A stretch of DNA of 64,000 bases from Bolinopsis microptera. Taxonomy: Eukaryota; Ctenophora; Tentaculata; Lobata; Bolinopsidae. Every line of letters begins with the position of its first letter. Position 1 is the stretch's first letter. Both the position numbers and the translations under genes were made by a program. Positions 38,979-49,365 of the stretch are shown here, piece by piece. The notes below the pieces were generated by a model that worked only from the letters and a program-made list of their open reading frames with translations, was not told where the DNA came from and did not search any database. The stretch spans positions 7,356,460-7,420,459 of the forward strand of contig NC_087083.1 in the NCBI RefSeq assembly GCF_026151205.1, written 5' to 3'.

Positions 38979-39870
38979 ATGAAATTCGAGGACGGCAAGA
39001 AAGATGTATACGAGGAGGTTTTCAACTCCTTCGATGTTGATCATAATGGTTACCTCAGCGTGCGAGAATTGGGTAATGATTATCACCTAATTCATTTCAG
39101 TGATTATTTGATTGATTTACAGATTGATTGATTATTATACTGATCAGGGTTTAGCATTGCACAAATTTAACTTATCCAAAATCTCAATTATTTAATAATA
39201 ACGGATGTTTCCCGGAAATACCCCGCTTGTCTAGCCTATAAACGGTAACAATACCTCTAAAATTTCACTAATTACAGCCTGATGTCGTACAGTTAATTCC
39301 CCATTACATTTAATCTTCCATTACCTGTATAACATGTCTGGTAATTACAGGAGATCTCCTTATATGGGCATCACGTGGCCTATACTACCAGGAGATCTCC
39401 TTATATGGGCATCACGTGGCCTATACTACCAGGAGATCTCCTTATATGGGCATCACGTGGCCTATACTACCAGGAGATCCATCCACCATCCCTTAAATCT
39501 TTGTATCTTCATACAAAGTTACAACAAAGTCTTCGTGTTATGTATCCTGGGTTTGGACAGGATATTGCCCGCTTAAAATTCTTCCATCGCGTTACATATT
39601 ACTCAATAAATTTATTTAATTGTAGTCGTGAAAATAGTTTAAAACCTAATTTTTAAGTGTATAATGGCATCAGGGTCTTTGTCCATCTCCTTATATGGGC
39701 ATCACGTGGCCTCTAATATAACTTCTATTTCAGGGAAGTGTATGAAGGCACTAGGAGACAAGTACACCGCTAAAGATATTAAGTTTTTAATACAATGCGC
39801 TGATAAGGATGAAAATGGGAAGATGGATTGTGATGAGTTCTGTATGACTGCTTCTATAATGGTGAGATAA
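38979..39870 (+). CDS. Two-EF-hand calcium-binding protein, probable partial paralogue
   Basis: Exons 38979-39072 and 39734-39870 give 76 aa starting MKFEDGKKDVYEEVF. EF-hand loops are DVDHNGYLSVRE and DKDENGKMDCDE, each with acidic or polar residues at positions 1, 3, 5 and 9 and Glu at 12, so both should bind calcium. The intron position and phase are the same as between exons 1 and 2 of the four-EF-hand gene at 49459, so the two are paralogues. The second exon reads through a possible donor (ATG|GTGAGA) to a stop two codons on. Exons for a third and fourth EF-hand are not found before or after the 9.25-kb insertion. It may be a real short protein, or the 5' half left from a partial tandem duplication. 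An upstream exon supplying an earlier start is possible (acceptors at 38970 and 38973). Confidence 0.7.
39358..39480 (+). promoter_or_regulatory. Three tandem CArG/E-box modules, 41-bp period
   Basis: Modules at 39358-39377, 39399-39418 and 39440-39459 inside a 41-bp tandem repeat (ggagatct, module, gcctatactacca). They lie in the intron of the two-EF-hand gene. Confidence 0.5.
39689..39708 (+). promoter_or_regulatory. CArG box plus E-box module
   Basis: Exact module 45 bp before the second exon of the two-EF-hand gene. Confidence 0.45.
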
Positions 39871-39875
39871 AATTA

Positions 39876-39885
39876 CCTTATATGG
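39876..39885 (+). promoter_or_regulatory. CArG box without E-box
   Basis: CCTTATATGG followed by tagtattaccatagcaac, the same arrangement as at 49366 before the calmodulin-like gene. Confidence 0.4.
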
Positions 39886-40183
39886 TAGTATTACCATAGC
39901 AACATTATCTTAAAATGAGATAAGCGTGTTCCAACCTACAGTAGTAACAAAGGTTTCAGGTCTCCGAAATAAAATAATAACTGTTTAATAGCGATCATAT
40001 GAGTCCTTGCAATTAGGTTGAAATTGGGGGAGGCCGACAAAGGGGGGCCCCCGATTATTAGGGGTCAGATCATATGATATTATCATATCTCATTTGTACA
40101 CGTTGATTTGGTTTGATTTTAATGCGCGTTGATTCGAAAAAGCCACGTCAGCCACAATATTATCAACAATCGCCCTGGCGGCC

Positions 40184-41464
40184 ATGCTGGCCAGCCAGGG
40201 CACAGTCCCGATTGCTCCTGATCCACCCCTTGGTCTAACTTATGGTCTAACTTATGGTCCTGACACAGTCCCGACTGCTACCGCTCCTGCACTTAGTCTA
40301 ACGTACGATCCTGGCAGCAACATCTCAGATGGAGGAATAGATTGGAACTGCAACACAAAACAGAACATAAACTCAACAAACATCGAACAGACACCGAATT
40401 ACCACTCTAGAAATGGTTTGGAAACTTTAAATGATAATTGCTGTAATGGCCACTATCAGTCGTACAACTACATAGAGATAAGAAGAACTATTTGTAAAAG
40501 TACATTACACGCAATAGAACATATTAAAATAGTAATTGTACATTGCACAAGACTTTTCGAGCTAATATTCCTGGAGTTATTGCAGTCCTGCGTTAAAACA
40601 TTGATGAACATTGTAGGAACTTGCATGTATTACTTTGAGGTATGGGGCAGACAAGGACATGAATTTATAGTGTGGTTTTGGAATGTGAGTTACAGTTTCG
40701 AGCGTTTAAACAGCAATTTAATTTATAACATATGCAGTAGATATATCTCTAACGTTATGAATGAACTTAATGACGGTTTTATGACGAGTATGTTACGGTC
40801 CTCTTGCTCAGCCATGTCACTGCTGCACGCCTCTTCTAGGTTTCGTTCCGCGCCCGCTGGTCTTTCCCAGCCAGAGCCCACTAGTAGAGCTCCGCCTCCT
40901 CGCGCCTTGTCTCCGCATGCGTCGCGAACCGCGTCTCAACTGAGTGTACTTGTCCTTCAGCATAGCAACTCCCCCACATACACTCCTCACAATCCCACTC
41001 ACAGTGCACAGTGTAACAGATTGGGTAGTGACAGGTCTCTGCGAGTTGGGGACTGGTTTCAGATAGCTGTAGTTGTCCTTTTGAGCCTCTGCTTCCTTGT
41101 TGCGACACTCATAGCCGCTATTTTGCTACTTTTACTTAGGGAACTCAGAAGCAGACCACTGGCCCCTACCGTTCCTGTTTACGTCAGTGAAGAAGTAGAA
41201 AACCAATGTCTTAGTTCTAGTAAAACCTCGTGTAAACAGATCTCTCAACCCGGTTGTTTTTCCAATTCAATTTTTGATTTTTCTGTTTTGAAACTTGGTA
41301 GTTTGTTTCCACCACCTTGGCTGACTAATGCAACAGTGATGATGGCGAACGGCTCTGGGAAAACAGACGAGGTTAAAGAATCAAGTGAGACAGAGGATAA
41401 CGACACTGATATTACCGAAGTAAGTGCCACTGAAGGTCTCCTGAAGCCGACCAACAGTAGATAA
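40184..41464 (+). CDS. Unrecognised 426-aa protein with a membrane segment
   Basis: I do not recognise this protein. It begins MLASQGTVPIAPDPPLG and has three short stretches sharing GLTYG/SLTYD. Residues about 113-180 are hydrophobic and aromatic-rich with several cysteines. A Ser/Pro-rich stretch (about 225-280) follows. A strong single membrane helix lies at about 290-318 (WFQIAVVVLLSLCFLVATLI and on), followed by basic RELRSRP. The tail is acidic (SSETEDNDTDITEVS). A few NxS/T sites are present. It starts about 155 bp inside the left inverted end, and the esterase ORF begins 70 bp after its stop. It could be an ORF of the element, a captured host gene fragment, or a leader of the LINE. 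A 426-codon frame by chance is unlikely in this base composition. Confidence 0.55.
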   Translation: MLASQGTVPIAPDPPLGLTYGLTYGPDTVPTATAPALSLTYDPGSNISDGGIDWNCNTKQNINSTNIEQTPNYHSRNGLETLNDNCCNGHYQSYNYIEIRRTICKSTLHAIEHIKIVIVHCTRLFELIFLELLQSCVKTLMNIVGTCMYYFEVWGRQGHEFIVWFWNVSYSFERLNSNLIYNICSRYISNVMNELNDGFMTSMLRSSCSAMSLLHASSRFRSAPAGLSQPEPTSRAPPPRALSPHASRTASQLSVLVLQHSNSPTYTPHNPTHSAQCNRLGSDRSLRVGDWFQIAVVVLLSLCFLVATLIAAILLLLLRELRSRPLAPTVPVYVSEEVENQCLSSSKTSCKQISQPGCFSNSIFDFSVLKLGSLFPPPWLTNATVMMANGSGKTDEVKESSETEDNDTDITEVSATEGLLKPTNSR

Positions 41465-41534
41465 GGAGCTCATAAGGAGTCAAGTCTCAACTACAGGATC
41501 TTTATCTGAAAAGCGGACAAGACTTCAGAACAAA

Positions 41535-42851
41535 ATGTGTATGTCAATCGGGGAACTCTCCATGTCAGCAGCCAATAACTCGATGTCTCACGGCATGAAC
41601 TTCTCACGATGTGAATCCCCGAGGATCGAAGACGTGGAAATGAAAGATGACATTGCATCAGTGCGTAATGCTCAAAAATGTGTGGAGAACTCTCTAAAGC
41701 ATGTTGTGGATTCCATCGTTTCTGTCAAAGCGAATGTAGCAACTCTCCAGGAAGCGACCAAACAACAAACTCCAAAAGACATCTCGCCTCACCCAACCAG
41801 CAACACCGACGTTTTGGATGCGATTAGTGATTTGAAAAGTGCAGTGAGTGATTGCAACAACAGAATCGAAAATCTGAGCAAGACAAATGTGTTCACACAA
41901 ACGATAAAGGAGTGCAATGGTAAGATTGATGACCTTGTGGAGAACATAAACGGCACGAAAGATGACCTTCAGTCAACGAGGAAGATTCTGAACGACCTTA
42001 GTCAAAATGGAGTAGACATCATGAAGAAATCGGTGGAAGACATGGGGAGCTACTACAATAGTGTCTTCTGCGATGAAACAAGGGAACAAATTAAAGATAT
42101 CCACGCGTTTGTAACACACCAAATGTGCGAGGTTGCAATTCAAACTGACCCTTTGATAAAAGAAATAGCAACGTTAGGAGAACAACCGAACCTAGCCTCG
42201 CCTTCTCCTAAATTTGGTTTCCCCGATCCAATAAAGCCCTCCCTCAAAGTCATGGTCGAAAGTGGTCAACCCATCAACGTTTGGCTCGTTACCGATTCAA
42301 TTATGAGACACATCGATGAGTCATGCTTGGAATTTAGGAAATATAGGTTGAATTTCAAAAGAATTGACTTTACATGTAGTGAATCACTGACCGGAGAATA
42401 CATGATGGGGAGTCAAATAGCAACAGAGAAGCCTCAACTAATATATGTACATCTCGGCATCAATGATATACACAAAGGAGAGGACATCACCAAAATCGTC
42501 GACAACTTCAAGATCTTTAATGAAATGTTAGAACTAGTATCTCCCACCACCAGACTGGTCATCTCTTGCCCCCTACTAAACGGAAACACCTATCAGAACC
42601 GACACGTCTTTTCCTTGAGGAGATCCCTGTCCTTATTGGTCAATCAGCAGCAAGACGAGGACCCTAAAACAAAAAGGATTTTCCTTCAGAGAAATGATAA
42701 GTTCTTCATTAACACGCAGTCCACTCCCAAGCAGAACTCGATGTACTTCCGCGATAATCTCCATCTGTCAGACAGAGGAATGCATGCAATCACCAACACC
42801 ATGAGAGACACCCTCGACAAGATCTTCAGAGAGTTTGAGCTTCCATTCTAA
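41535..42851 (+). CDS. LINE ORF1 with coiled coil and SGNH-esterase domain
   Basis: 438 aa. Residues about 30-215 look helical and coiled-coil-like (repeated DLKSAVSDCNNRIENLSK-type heptads). The C-terminal half has SGNH-hydrolase blocks: VWLVTDSIMRH near 250 (nucleophile Ser in TDS instead of GDS), VHLGINDIHKG near 306 (the Asn block) and DNLHLSDRGM near 408 (Asp-x-x-His). Esterase-type ORF1 proteins occur in CR1-like LINEs; their role in retrotransposition is not settled. ORF2 begins 31 bp downstream. The frame is intact. Confidence 0.8.
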   Translation: MCMSIGELSMSAANNSMSHGMNFSRCESPRIEDVEMKDDIASVRNAQKCVENSLKHVVDSIVSVKANVATLQEATKQQTPKDISPHPTSNTDVLDAISDLKSAVSDCNNRIENLSKTNVFTQTIKECNGKIDDLVENINGTKDDLQSTRKILNDLSQNGVDIMKKSVEDMGSYYNSVFCDETREQIKDIHAFVTHQMCEVAIQTDPLIKEIATLGEQPNLASPSPKFGFPDPIKPSLKVMVESGQPINVWLVTDSIMRHIDESCLEFRKYRLNFKRIDFTCSESLTGEYMMGSQIATEKPQLIYVHLGINDIHKGEDITKIVDNFKIFNEMLELVSPTTRLVISCPLLNGNTYQNRHVFSLRRSLSLLVNQQQDEDPKTKRIFLQRNDKFFINTQSTPKQNSMYFRDNLHLSDRGMHAITNTMRDTLDKIFREFELPF

Positions 42852-42882
42852 ATTTTAGTCTTCAAACCACCAACCCAACCTC

Positions 42883-45800
42883 TTGAAAAATACTATGAAT
42901 TTACAATCCAAAATTATAAGCTGGAACATCCAATCAACAAATACAAATTTTGGCTCTAAGTTTGATGACCCTCAATTTTGTGCCGTCTTTGACAAGTTTC
43001 CTTTTGTCTGCCTTCAAGAAATAAGACAACCGGTCAAACACTCGGGCTTCAGGTCCTTCAATAAAACCCGCCGGGACAAAAAACATGGTGGCGTATGCAT
43101 CATGGTCCAAAACGAAATAGCCAAAGGCGTAAAACTTGAAAAATCCACAATTGAAGATGTTGTTGCCTGTAAACTTGAAAAAATTACTTTGGCGTAGATA
43201 ATGATATATTTATTGTTAACTCATACATTAAGCCAGCTAACACTTCCTCTAAAAACTCAGATATTTCGGGCTTTGACACCATCCGTGAACTGGACCGATT
43301 TCTTAATGTTCTTCTAAGTAAAGGCGATGTTATTACCTGTGGTGACTTCAACTCGCGTATCGGCCATGACATTGACTTCATCAAAGGAGAGAAATGTGGC
43401 TACGAGAGCTTCATTCCCCTGCCAGAAGACTACACCCCCCAAGAACTCCCAACCAGGAACTCAAAGGACAAAAAGTCGAACAATTACAAAAGACCCTTTC
43501 TAGAAATGCTTGTCAATAATGAACTCCATATTCTCAATGGGAGAACTTTAGGAGACTCATATGGTGACTTCACTTGTATCCAGACCAGCGGTGCCAGCGT
43601 TGTTGACTACTTTATTATATCACCAAACTGCAGTAAGTATGTATGTCATATGACAATCCAGCCGTTCACTTGCTTTTCTGATCATAAACCACTACTCCTG
43701 GCACTCAACTTCTCTCCTTCCAACATTCTTGTAAACACAAAGGCACTCCATGAAACTTACGCTCGAGCCCCACTTCGTTACAAAATAAATCCTGATAGCC
43801 TTTCAAGCTTACGGGATACAATGATGGACCCACTTGTGGAAGAATGTTCCAAAACCCTCTTAGAAACAAATTATCCCGAAGATCTCCTAGGTACATACAA
43901 ATTGAACGAAGATATCACAGTTCACTTGAACAAAATAGCAGACAAATGTCTCCAAAAGACCAAACATCCCAAAATAACCAAAAAGGGATCCATAAATAAA
44001 CAACCCTGGTTCACACAAGCCACTAGAGAAGCTAAAATATCCTGTGCTCGTGCAGCTCAAATTGTTTCTGATTTCCCCAATAGCGATTATCTTCGAAAAA
44101 ATTTTTACCAAGTAAAAAATACGTACAAAAGTTTAATTGACCGTACCAAAAACAAATATCTTGACAAACTGAATACAGATATCGAATCTGGTAAAATTCT
44201 AAACTGGAAACAATTCAAAAAACTGAAAAAATTTAAAGGAAGAGTTGACAAATTTGATTGCCATGACATGGACAACTTTCAAAAATTCTTTGGTAAACTT
44301 TATGCCAATGCACATAGCACCATAACTGTAGAGAATAAGGAAGAAATGCTTCAAAATGCAGAGGCTATTAACAATAATTGCCAACCATCCCCTGCACAAT
44401 CAATACTCAATGGCCAGATCTCTGTGGACGAAATATCTACTGCGCTCTCTTCACTCAAAAACGGCAAAAGTTCCTCGGAGGATATGATATGCAATGAAAT
44501 ACTGAAGACCTTGTCCACAACAAATACACAACTCCTTTGCAAAGTATTTAACCGCTGTTTGGACACTGGAACTTACCCGTGGAACAACAGCATTATAACA
44601 CCCCTACACAAAAAAGGCGACAAAGATAATCCCGACAATTACAGAGCAATTGCTGTGAGTAGTACAATCGGGAAACTATTCTCGACCATTATGCTAAACA
44701 GGATAATCAAGTTCAAAAATGAATACAACCCGGACCCCATAAATCAACTTGGCTTCGCTAAAGGAGCTCAAACATATGACCACATACTCACACTCAACAC
44801 CATTACGTCTAAATACAAAAAGCTCAAGGTTCCCGTCTATGCTGTTTTCGTGGACTTCCGGAAAGCTTTCGACTCTGTTTGTCGTGAAGCTCTTTTCTTA
44901 AAGTTAGCTAAACTAGGTATCACTGGCAAAACATTTAATGTTCTTAAACATATGTATAAAAATTCCACTGGCCAGATAAAGCTATCTGGATTTGTCAGCG
45001 AAAAATTTGATATCAATAAAGGAACTGAACAGGGTCATCCACTTTCCCCTGATCTTTTTAAAATATACATTAGAGATCTTTCCCCTCGACTAGAATTTGA
45101 TAACTGTCCAAAACTAATGAACCAACTTATCAGTCACTTACTATGGGCAGATGATCTGATACTCTTGGCACTGGACCCCAAAACCCTCCAAAAGCAACTC
45201 GATGCTTTGAACAATTTCTGCTTGGAATGGGGCGTCGAAATTAATGCAGATAAAACTAAACTCATGAAATTTAATTCCCGCTTCGATAATTATCAGCCGG
45301 TTCCCCTCAAAATAGGTAATCACTTGTTAGAAGAAGTCGAGTCATACTGTTATCTAGGAATCGAAATACACAAATCCGGCACATTCACAAATGCCCGAAC
45401 TGAGCTCAAAAAGAAAGCCATGCGTGCACTTTATGGCATGAAAAGCTCAGTAAACAAATCCAAATTATCATTCCGTTCTCTAACAACACTCTTTGACGCT
45501 CTTATTAAACCTATCGTTCTTTACGGAGCGCCTATTTACACACCTAATATGGCTATCATAAAACACATAACAAAACAAGTCGATCTCAATATGGATCCCG
45601 ACACAAAAAAGAAATTTCAAACTAGTATCCTCAAGAAAATTAGTCTTCTGAACAGCGAAAAAGTTCACCTTCACTTTCTTAAATGGTCACTGGGTGTAAA
45701 TCGTAAAACCAGTAACGCAGGCGTCTGGGGTGAGTCAGGCCGCTACCCATTAATCTATGAATGTATTAACCTCACTCTCAAATATACCCAACGCTTGAAA

Positions 45801-46655
45801 AATCTCAAAGATAACTCCCTTGTATCCTTAGCTTTCAAAGAACAGATGAACATGAAATTGGACTGGTACAGAGGTTTGGAGCCTGTCCTCGCGCTAGACC
45901 CATGTTTCTCTACCGATCATGTCACAGCCTACCGCACACTCAAAAACAATCACTCCAAGTCAATTTTCGAAAGTAACCCGAGTATCGCAAAACCACCAAA
46001 AGAGGACTTTCTTATTCACAACGGTTTCAAGAAACGAATTCCTCCGCAATCAACACAACCCATCGGGAGTAAAATATTCACACCACACGTCATTACTAAA
46101 ACTTTGAAAAGTAGCTTTAGAGAATATTGGGGGTCCTGTATCAACACTTCTCGGAAATTAGAATTCTATTGTGACCTAAAATCCAAATTTAACAAAGAGT
46201 ATTACCTAGACAGTGTCATTAAATATGCAGACCGTGCTAATATCACAAGACTGCGGATCAGTGCACATCGACTCGAAATTGAACTTGGCCGATATAATCA
46301 AACTCCTCGCGATGAGCGAATATGCTCCTGGTGCAATATAGTCTTAGGTTCTGGTATTATTGAGAATGAAGATCACTTCCTTAACCATTGTGATCTTAAC
46401 GCTGCATCGAGGCGAAAAGTCCTAGACAAGATCCAATCAATCATATCAAATTCAATCAAACCATCTGCGTCATCTTGTTCTGTTTACACTGTCATCCCTG
46501 GAGCAAACGTGCTCAAATTCATCAGCAACAACAGTGAAATCATTGAATTAATCACGAATGAAAGTCAAGTCCACCTCACGAGAGTCGTTGCTAGATTTGC
46601 CACTACGTGTTTTAACAACCGCAAGAAATTCGTCGACTCTCTGGCCAGTACATGA
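42883..46655 (+). pseudogene. LINE ORF2 (endonuclease-RT) with one frameshift
   Basis: The first segment, 42883-43197, starts MKNTMNLQSKIISWNIQS and has CLQEIRQP, the start of an endonuclease-exonuclease-phosphatase domain. At the run of six A near 43175-43182 the frame shifts, and the first frame stops at TAG. The other frame then carries the rest: FIVNSYIKP, CGDFNSRIG, VVDYFIISP and FSDHKPLL of the endonuclease, then reverse transcriptase with PLHKKGDKDNPDNYRAI, YAVFVDFRKAFDSV, TEQGHPLSPDLF and the catalytic LLWADDLILLA (Trp instead of Tyr before ADD). The C-terminus has CSWC-x(n)-EDHFLNHC, a CCHC-like zinc site. With one lesion in a homopolymer, the copy is young, or the base is a sequencing error. 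Confidence 0.85.
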
Positions 46656-47275
46656 ACACTGAAAATCACTGTACCAGCGCTTTTGTTTCTTTTCGCGCAA
46701 CAACGAGTGCAAAGTGGCCTGGCTCAAGCATTACAGCATTACCAAGGCGATTGTAAACAAAATATTTTTTGTCAAAATCTTTATGTTTCACTTTAGTTTA
46801 AGTTATATTAATATAATAAATTCAAATCTTATGATATTGTTATTATCTTAACAGTTACTATTGTAGCTTAAGATTTTAAATTTGTATTCCTTGTATTCCT
46901 TGTATTCCTTGTATTCCTTGTATTCCTATGACATATAATTAGTGATGTGACGTATAATTAGTGATGTGATCCATCAGTAGAATTTAATTGACCCAGAAAT
47001 GAGCTAGATATTATAGGGTAGAGTTCATATGTCAATTTTGTAAATCATAGCTGTACATTAAGAGGTAAACATGATCTGACTGCTCGACTCGTAGATCACA
47101 TAAGGGACAGGAGCTCTTGCTAAAGGTGGTTCTCGTATCAAGGGATGTGAGACGTACGTGCCAAACGCATGCAAGGGGAGTGAGCCGATCAAGTGTTCTT
47201 AGGTATATATACTGGAAGATGAAAGACAATAGTATCGCATTCTTACATTCGATCAACATGCCAGCCTTCTGGCTT
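46656..47275. other. LINE 3' UTR and spacer
   Basis: Ordinary AT-rich 3' UTR to the tail at 46882, then the subterminal-type tataattagtgatgtga copies at 46934-46972 and unassigned sequence. 47010-47055 resembles 47716-47757, so the satellite between them may have arisen within a duplicated segment. Confidence 0.5.
46882..46926. repeat. (TTGTATTCC)5, probable LINE 3' tail
   Basis: Five exact 9-bp units about 230 bp after the ORF2 stop; short tandem tails are usual for CR1-like LINEs. The truncated LINE at 47736 ends in three tttaatcctg units at about 49165-49195. Confidence 0.75.
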
Positions 47276-47636
47276 TCAGTATTCAGTATTCAGTATTCAG
47301 TATTCAATATTCAGTATTAAGTATTCAGTATTCAGTATTCAGTATTCAGTATTCAGTATTCAGTATTCAGTATTCAGTATTCAGTATTCAGTATTCAGTA
47401 TTCAGTATTCAGTATTCAGTATTCAGTATTCAGTATTCAGTATTCAGTATTCAGTATTCAGTATTCAGTATTCAGTATTCAGTATTCAGTATTCAGTATT
47501 CAGTATTCAGTATTCAGTGTTCAGTGTTCAGTGTTCAGTGTTCAGTGTTCAGTGTTCAGTGTTCAGTGTTCAGTGTTCAGTGTTCAGTGTTCAGTGTTCA
47601 GTGTTCAGTATTCAGTATTCAGTATTCAGTATTCAG
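47276..47636. repeat. (ATTCAGT)n 7-mer satellite with a GTTCAGT block
   Basis: About 50 units of 7 bp. At 47517-47606 the unit changes to GTTCAGT for about 13 units, then reverts to ATTCAGT. Confidence 0.95.
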
Positions 47637-47735
47637 TAAATTTGATTAATTATCCTACGAAAAAATGTCTTTTGACTTGTTAATTTAAATCAAAAGTACG
47701 GAGTTAAACTGGGCTAAATATAGGGAAGAGTTCAC

Positions 47736-48980
47736 ATGTTCTGTAAATCATATCTGGTGGATCACATCACTTGTATTGAAGACCATCACATCGACAAAAC
47801 CAGTGTGATGGTCTTCAATACAAGCTCACGAACACTTAAATGTTCTTATGGCTTTAAACTAGGAAGCCTGGACATTATACCGGTAAAAAGATACTGCTAT
47901 CTCGGAATCCAATTCTCTCTGAATGGATCGTTTAAGCAAGCTATCGACGAACTTAGGAAGAAAGCTCTACGCTCATTCTTCTCAATGAGGCGAATTATCA
48001 ACACGAAAGCGCTCACTACCAGCACAATGCTCAAACTCATCGATAGTCTAGTAAAGCCTGTAGCGACCTATGCATGTCCCGTCTGGCTCTCATCAACAAA
48101 CATCGTAAAGGCTATCCTGTCGAAAAAAGAAGAAGTGAGCCTGCCTAAATCTGCAGCTAAAGATCCGCTCGAAACAACTCATCCGAAGATTCTCAAATGG
48201 ATACTAGGCGTTCACAAGAAAGCTAATAACAACTTCTGCTATGGTTACACTGGTAGAACCCCCTGGACAGTTACCGTCATTCCCCAATGTTTAGCTTACT
48301 TCCATCGGGCATCCCTGGCGGTAGAAGGTAACGTGAACACTTTTTTGCACCACACCTTTCAAGAGCAAAAGCTACTGAATCTAACCTGGTATGATGCGTG
48401 GTCAACTATTGCCAAGATGAGTACAGTCTCCAAGCCGCAGTTATCACCCACCCTAGACGCTTGTGAGTACATACATGAGACATTTGTTGACCATTGGAAG
48501 AGAGATCTCCTCAACCAGCCCAAAATGTCTTTCTACACAGCGGTTAAACTCGAGTTTGGCGAAGAACCCTATTTACAGCTCCCCTGCCGGCTTAAAAGGG
48601 TCAATATTGCTAAACTCCGATCTAGCAGTCACGATCTTAGGATAGAAAAAGGTCGCTACACCAAAGATCAACTCAACACAGCTCTTAAAACGTGTCGCTT
48701 CTGCTGCTCCTCAGAAACGGATGTCATACGTTTTTTAGAGGAGCTCCCCTTCTTTGAAACTCCTATTCTAGAAACCGAAGACCACGTCCTAACTGAGTGC
48801 CCCTACTACCATCAACTCAGGTCCAACCTCTCTGACAACCTCAAAAGCCTGTTGATGCTAAAAGAATATGGAGCAATAATGAACTCACCCCATATAAAAG
48901 AGTTCGGGAAGTACCTTACAGACTCCTCAAATCTACGTAATCCTCCTAAAACGTCCCTTAACCCTCGCAAACAGATGTAG
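47736..48980 (+). pseudogene. 5'-truncated LINE ORF2, C-terminal part of RT
   Basis: 414 codons, open. KRYCYLGIQFSLNGSFKQAI matches the YCYLGIEIHKSGTFTNAR region just after the RT core of the element at 43-46 kb, and the rest aligns with its C-terminus: LKPVATYACPVW, ILKWILGVHKKANNN, RSSSHDLRIEKGRY and CRFCC-x(n)-EDHVLTEC. The RT core and endonuclease are absent. The copy belongs to a related but distinct family (different tail, diverged residues). 5' truncation is usual for LINE insertions. It has probably no function by itself. Confidence 0.85.
47770..47824. repeat. Hairpin at the 5' edge of the truncated LINE
   Basis: 21-bp exact arms (cttgtattgaagaccatcac and its inverse) with a 13-base loop. 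It lies at the point where similarity to LINE RT begins. Confidence 0.9.
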
Positions 48981-49365
48981 TACTCGAACTTTATTTACTG
49001 TATTACCTTAAATTATTATAGACGATCTTCTTTTATTTTCGTGAAATTGTAAACGGTTAAATTTTACTATTTTTAAATGATTCAGTTTTGATAATTTTAT
49101 TTATTCATTTATTCATTCTTGTATAGCCAAGACGAGTCCGTTAGTGTTCTCTCTGGTAATTTCATGTTTAATCCTGTTTAATCCTGTTTAATCCATCACT
49201 AATTATACGTCATATCACTAATTATACGTCATATGATCTGACCCCTAATAATCGGGGGCCCCCCTTTGTCGTGCAGCCGAAATTGGGACCCGTGTTAAAA
49301 TAATATTTATCTATTTCTCAAAACATAATATCGTTCATGAAAAAGCTCCCAGCAGAGCATGATTT
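48981..49365. other. LINE 3' end and right end of the composite element
   Basis: LINE 3' UTR, three tttaatcctg tail units, two ctaattatacgtcatat subterminal units, the right inverted end (49229-49270) and the 9-bp direct repeat, then about 80 bp of unique sequence. Confidence 0.65.

Larger units (their letters stand above)
40020..49287. mobile_element. Composite element with 42-bp exact inverted ends and 9-bp direct repeats
   Basis: Exact inverted repeats of 42 bp at 40036-40077 and 49229-49270, starting GACAAAGGGGGGCCCCCGAT. Outside them, less exact terminal matches (ggaggcc; ggctgcac) run to GAAATTGGG, which stands in direct orientation at 40020-40028 and 49279-49287. That is the pattern of terminal inverted repeats with a 9-bp target duplication, as made by Mutator-like elements. 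Subterminal copies of a ctaattatacgtcat unit occur at 49196-49230 and, inverted, at 46930-46970. Inside are a membrane-protein ORF, an esterase LINE, a 7-mer satellite and a truncated LINE. No transposase is recognised, so the family is unproven and the LINEs are probably secondary insertions. Confidence 0.65.
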
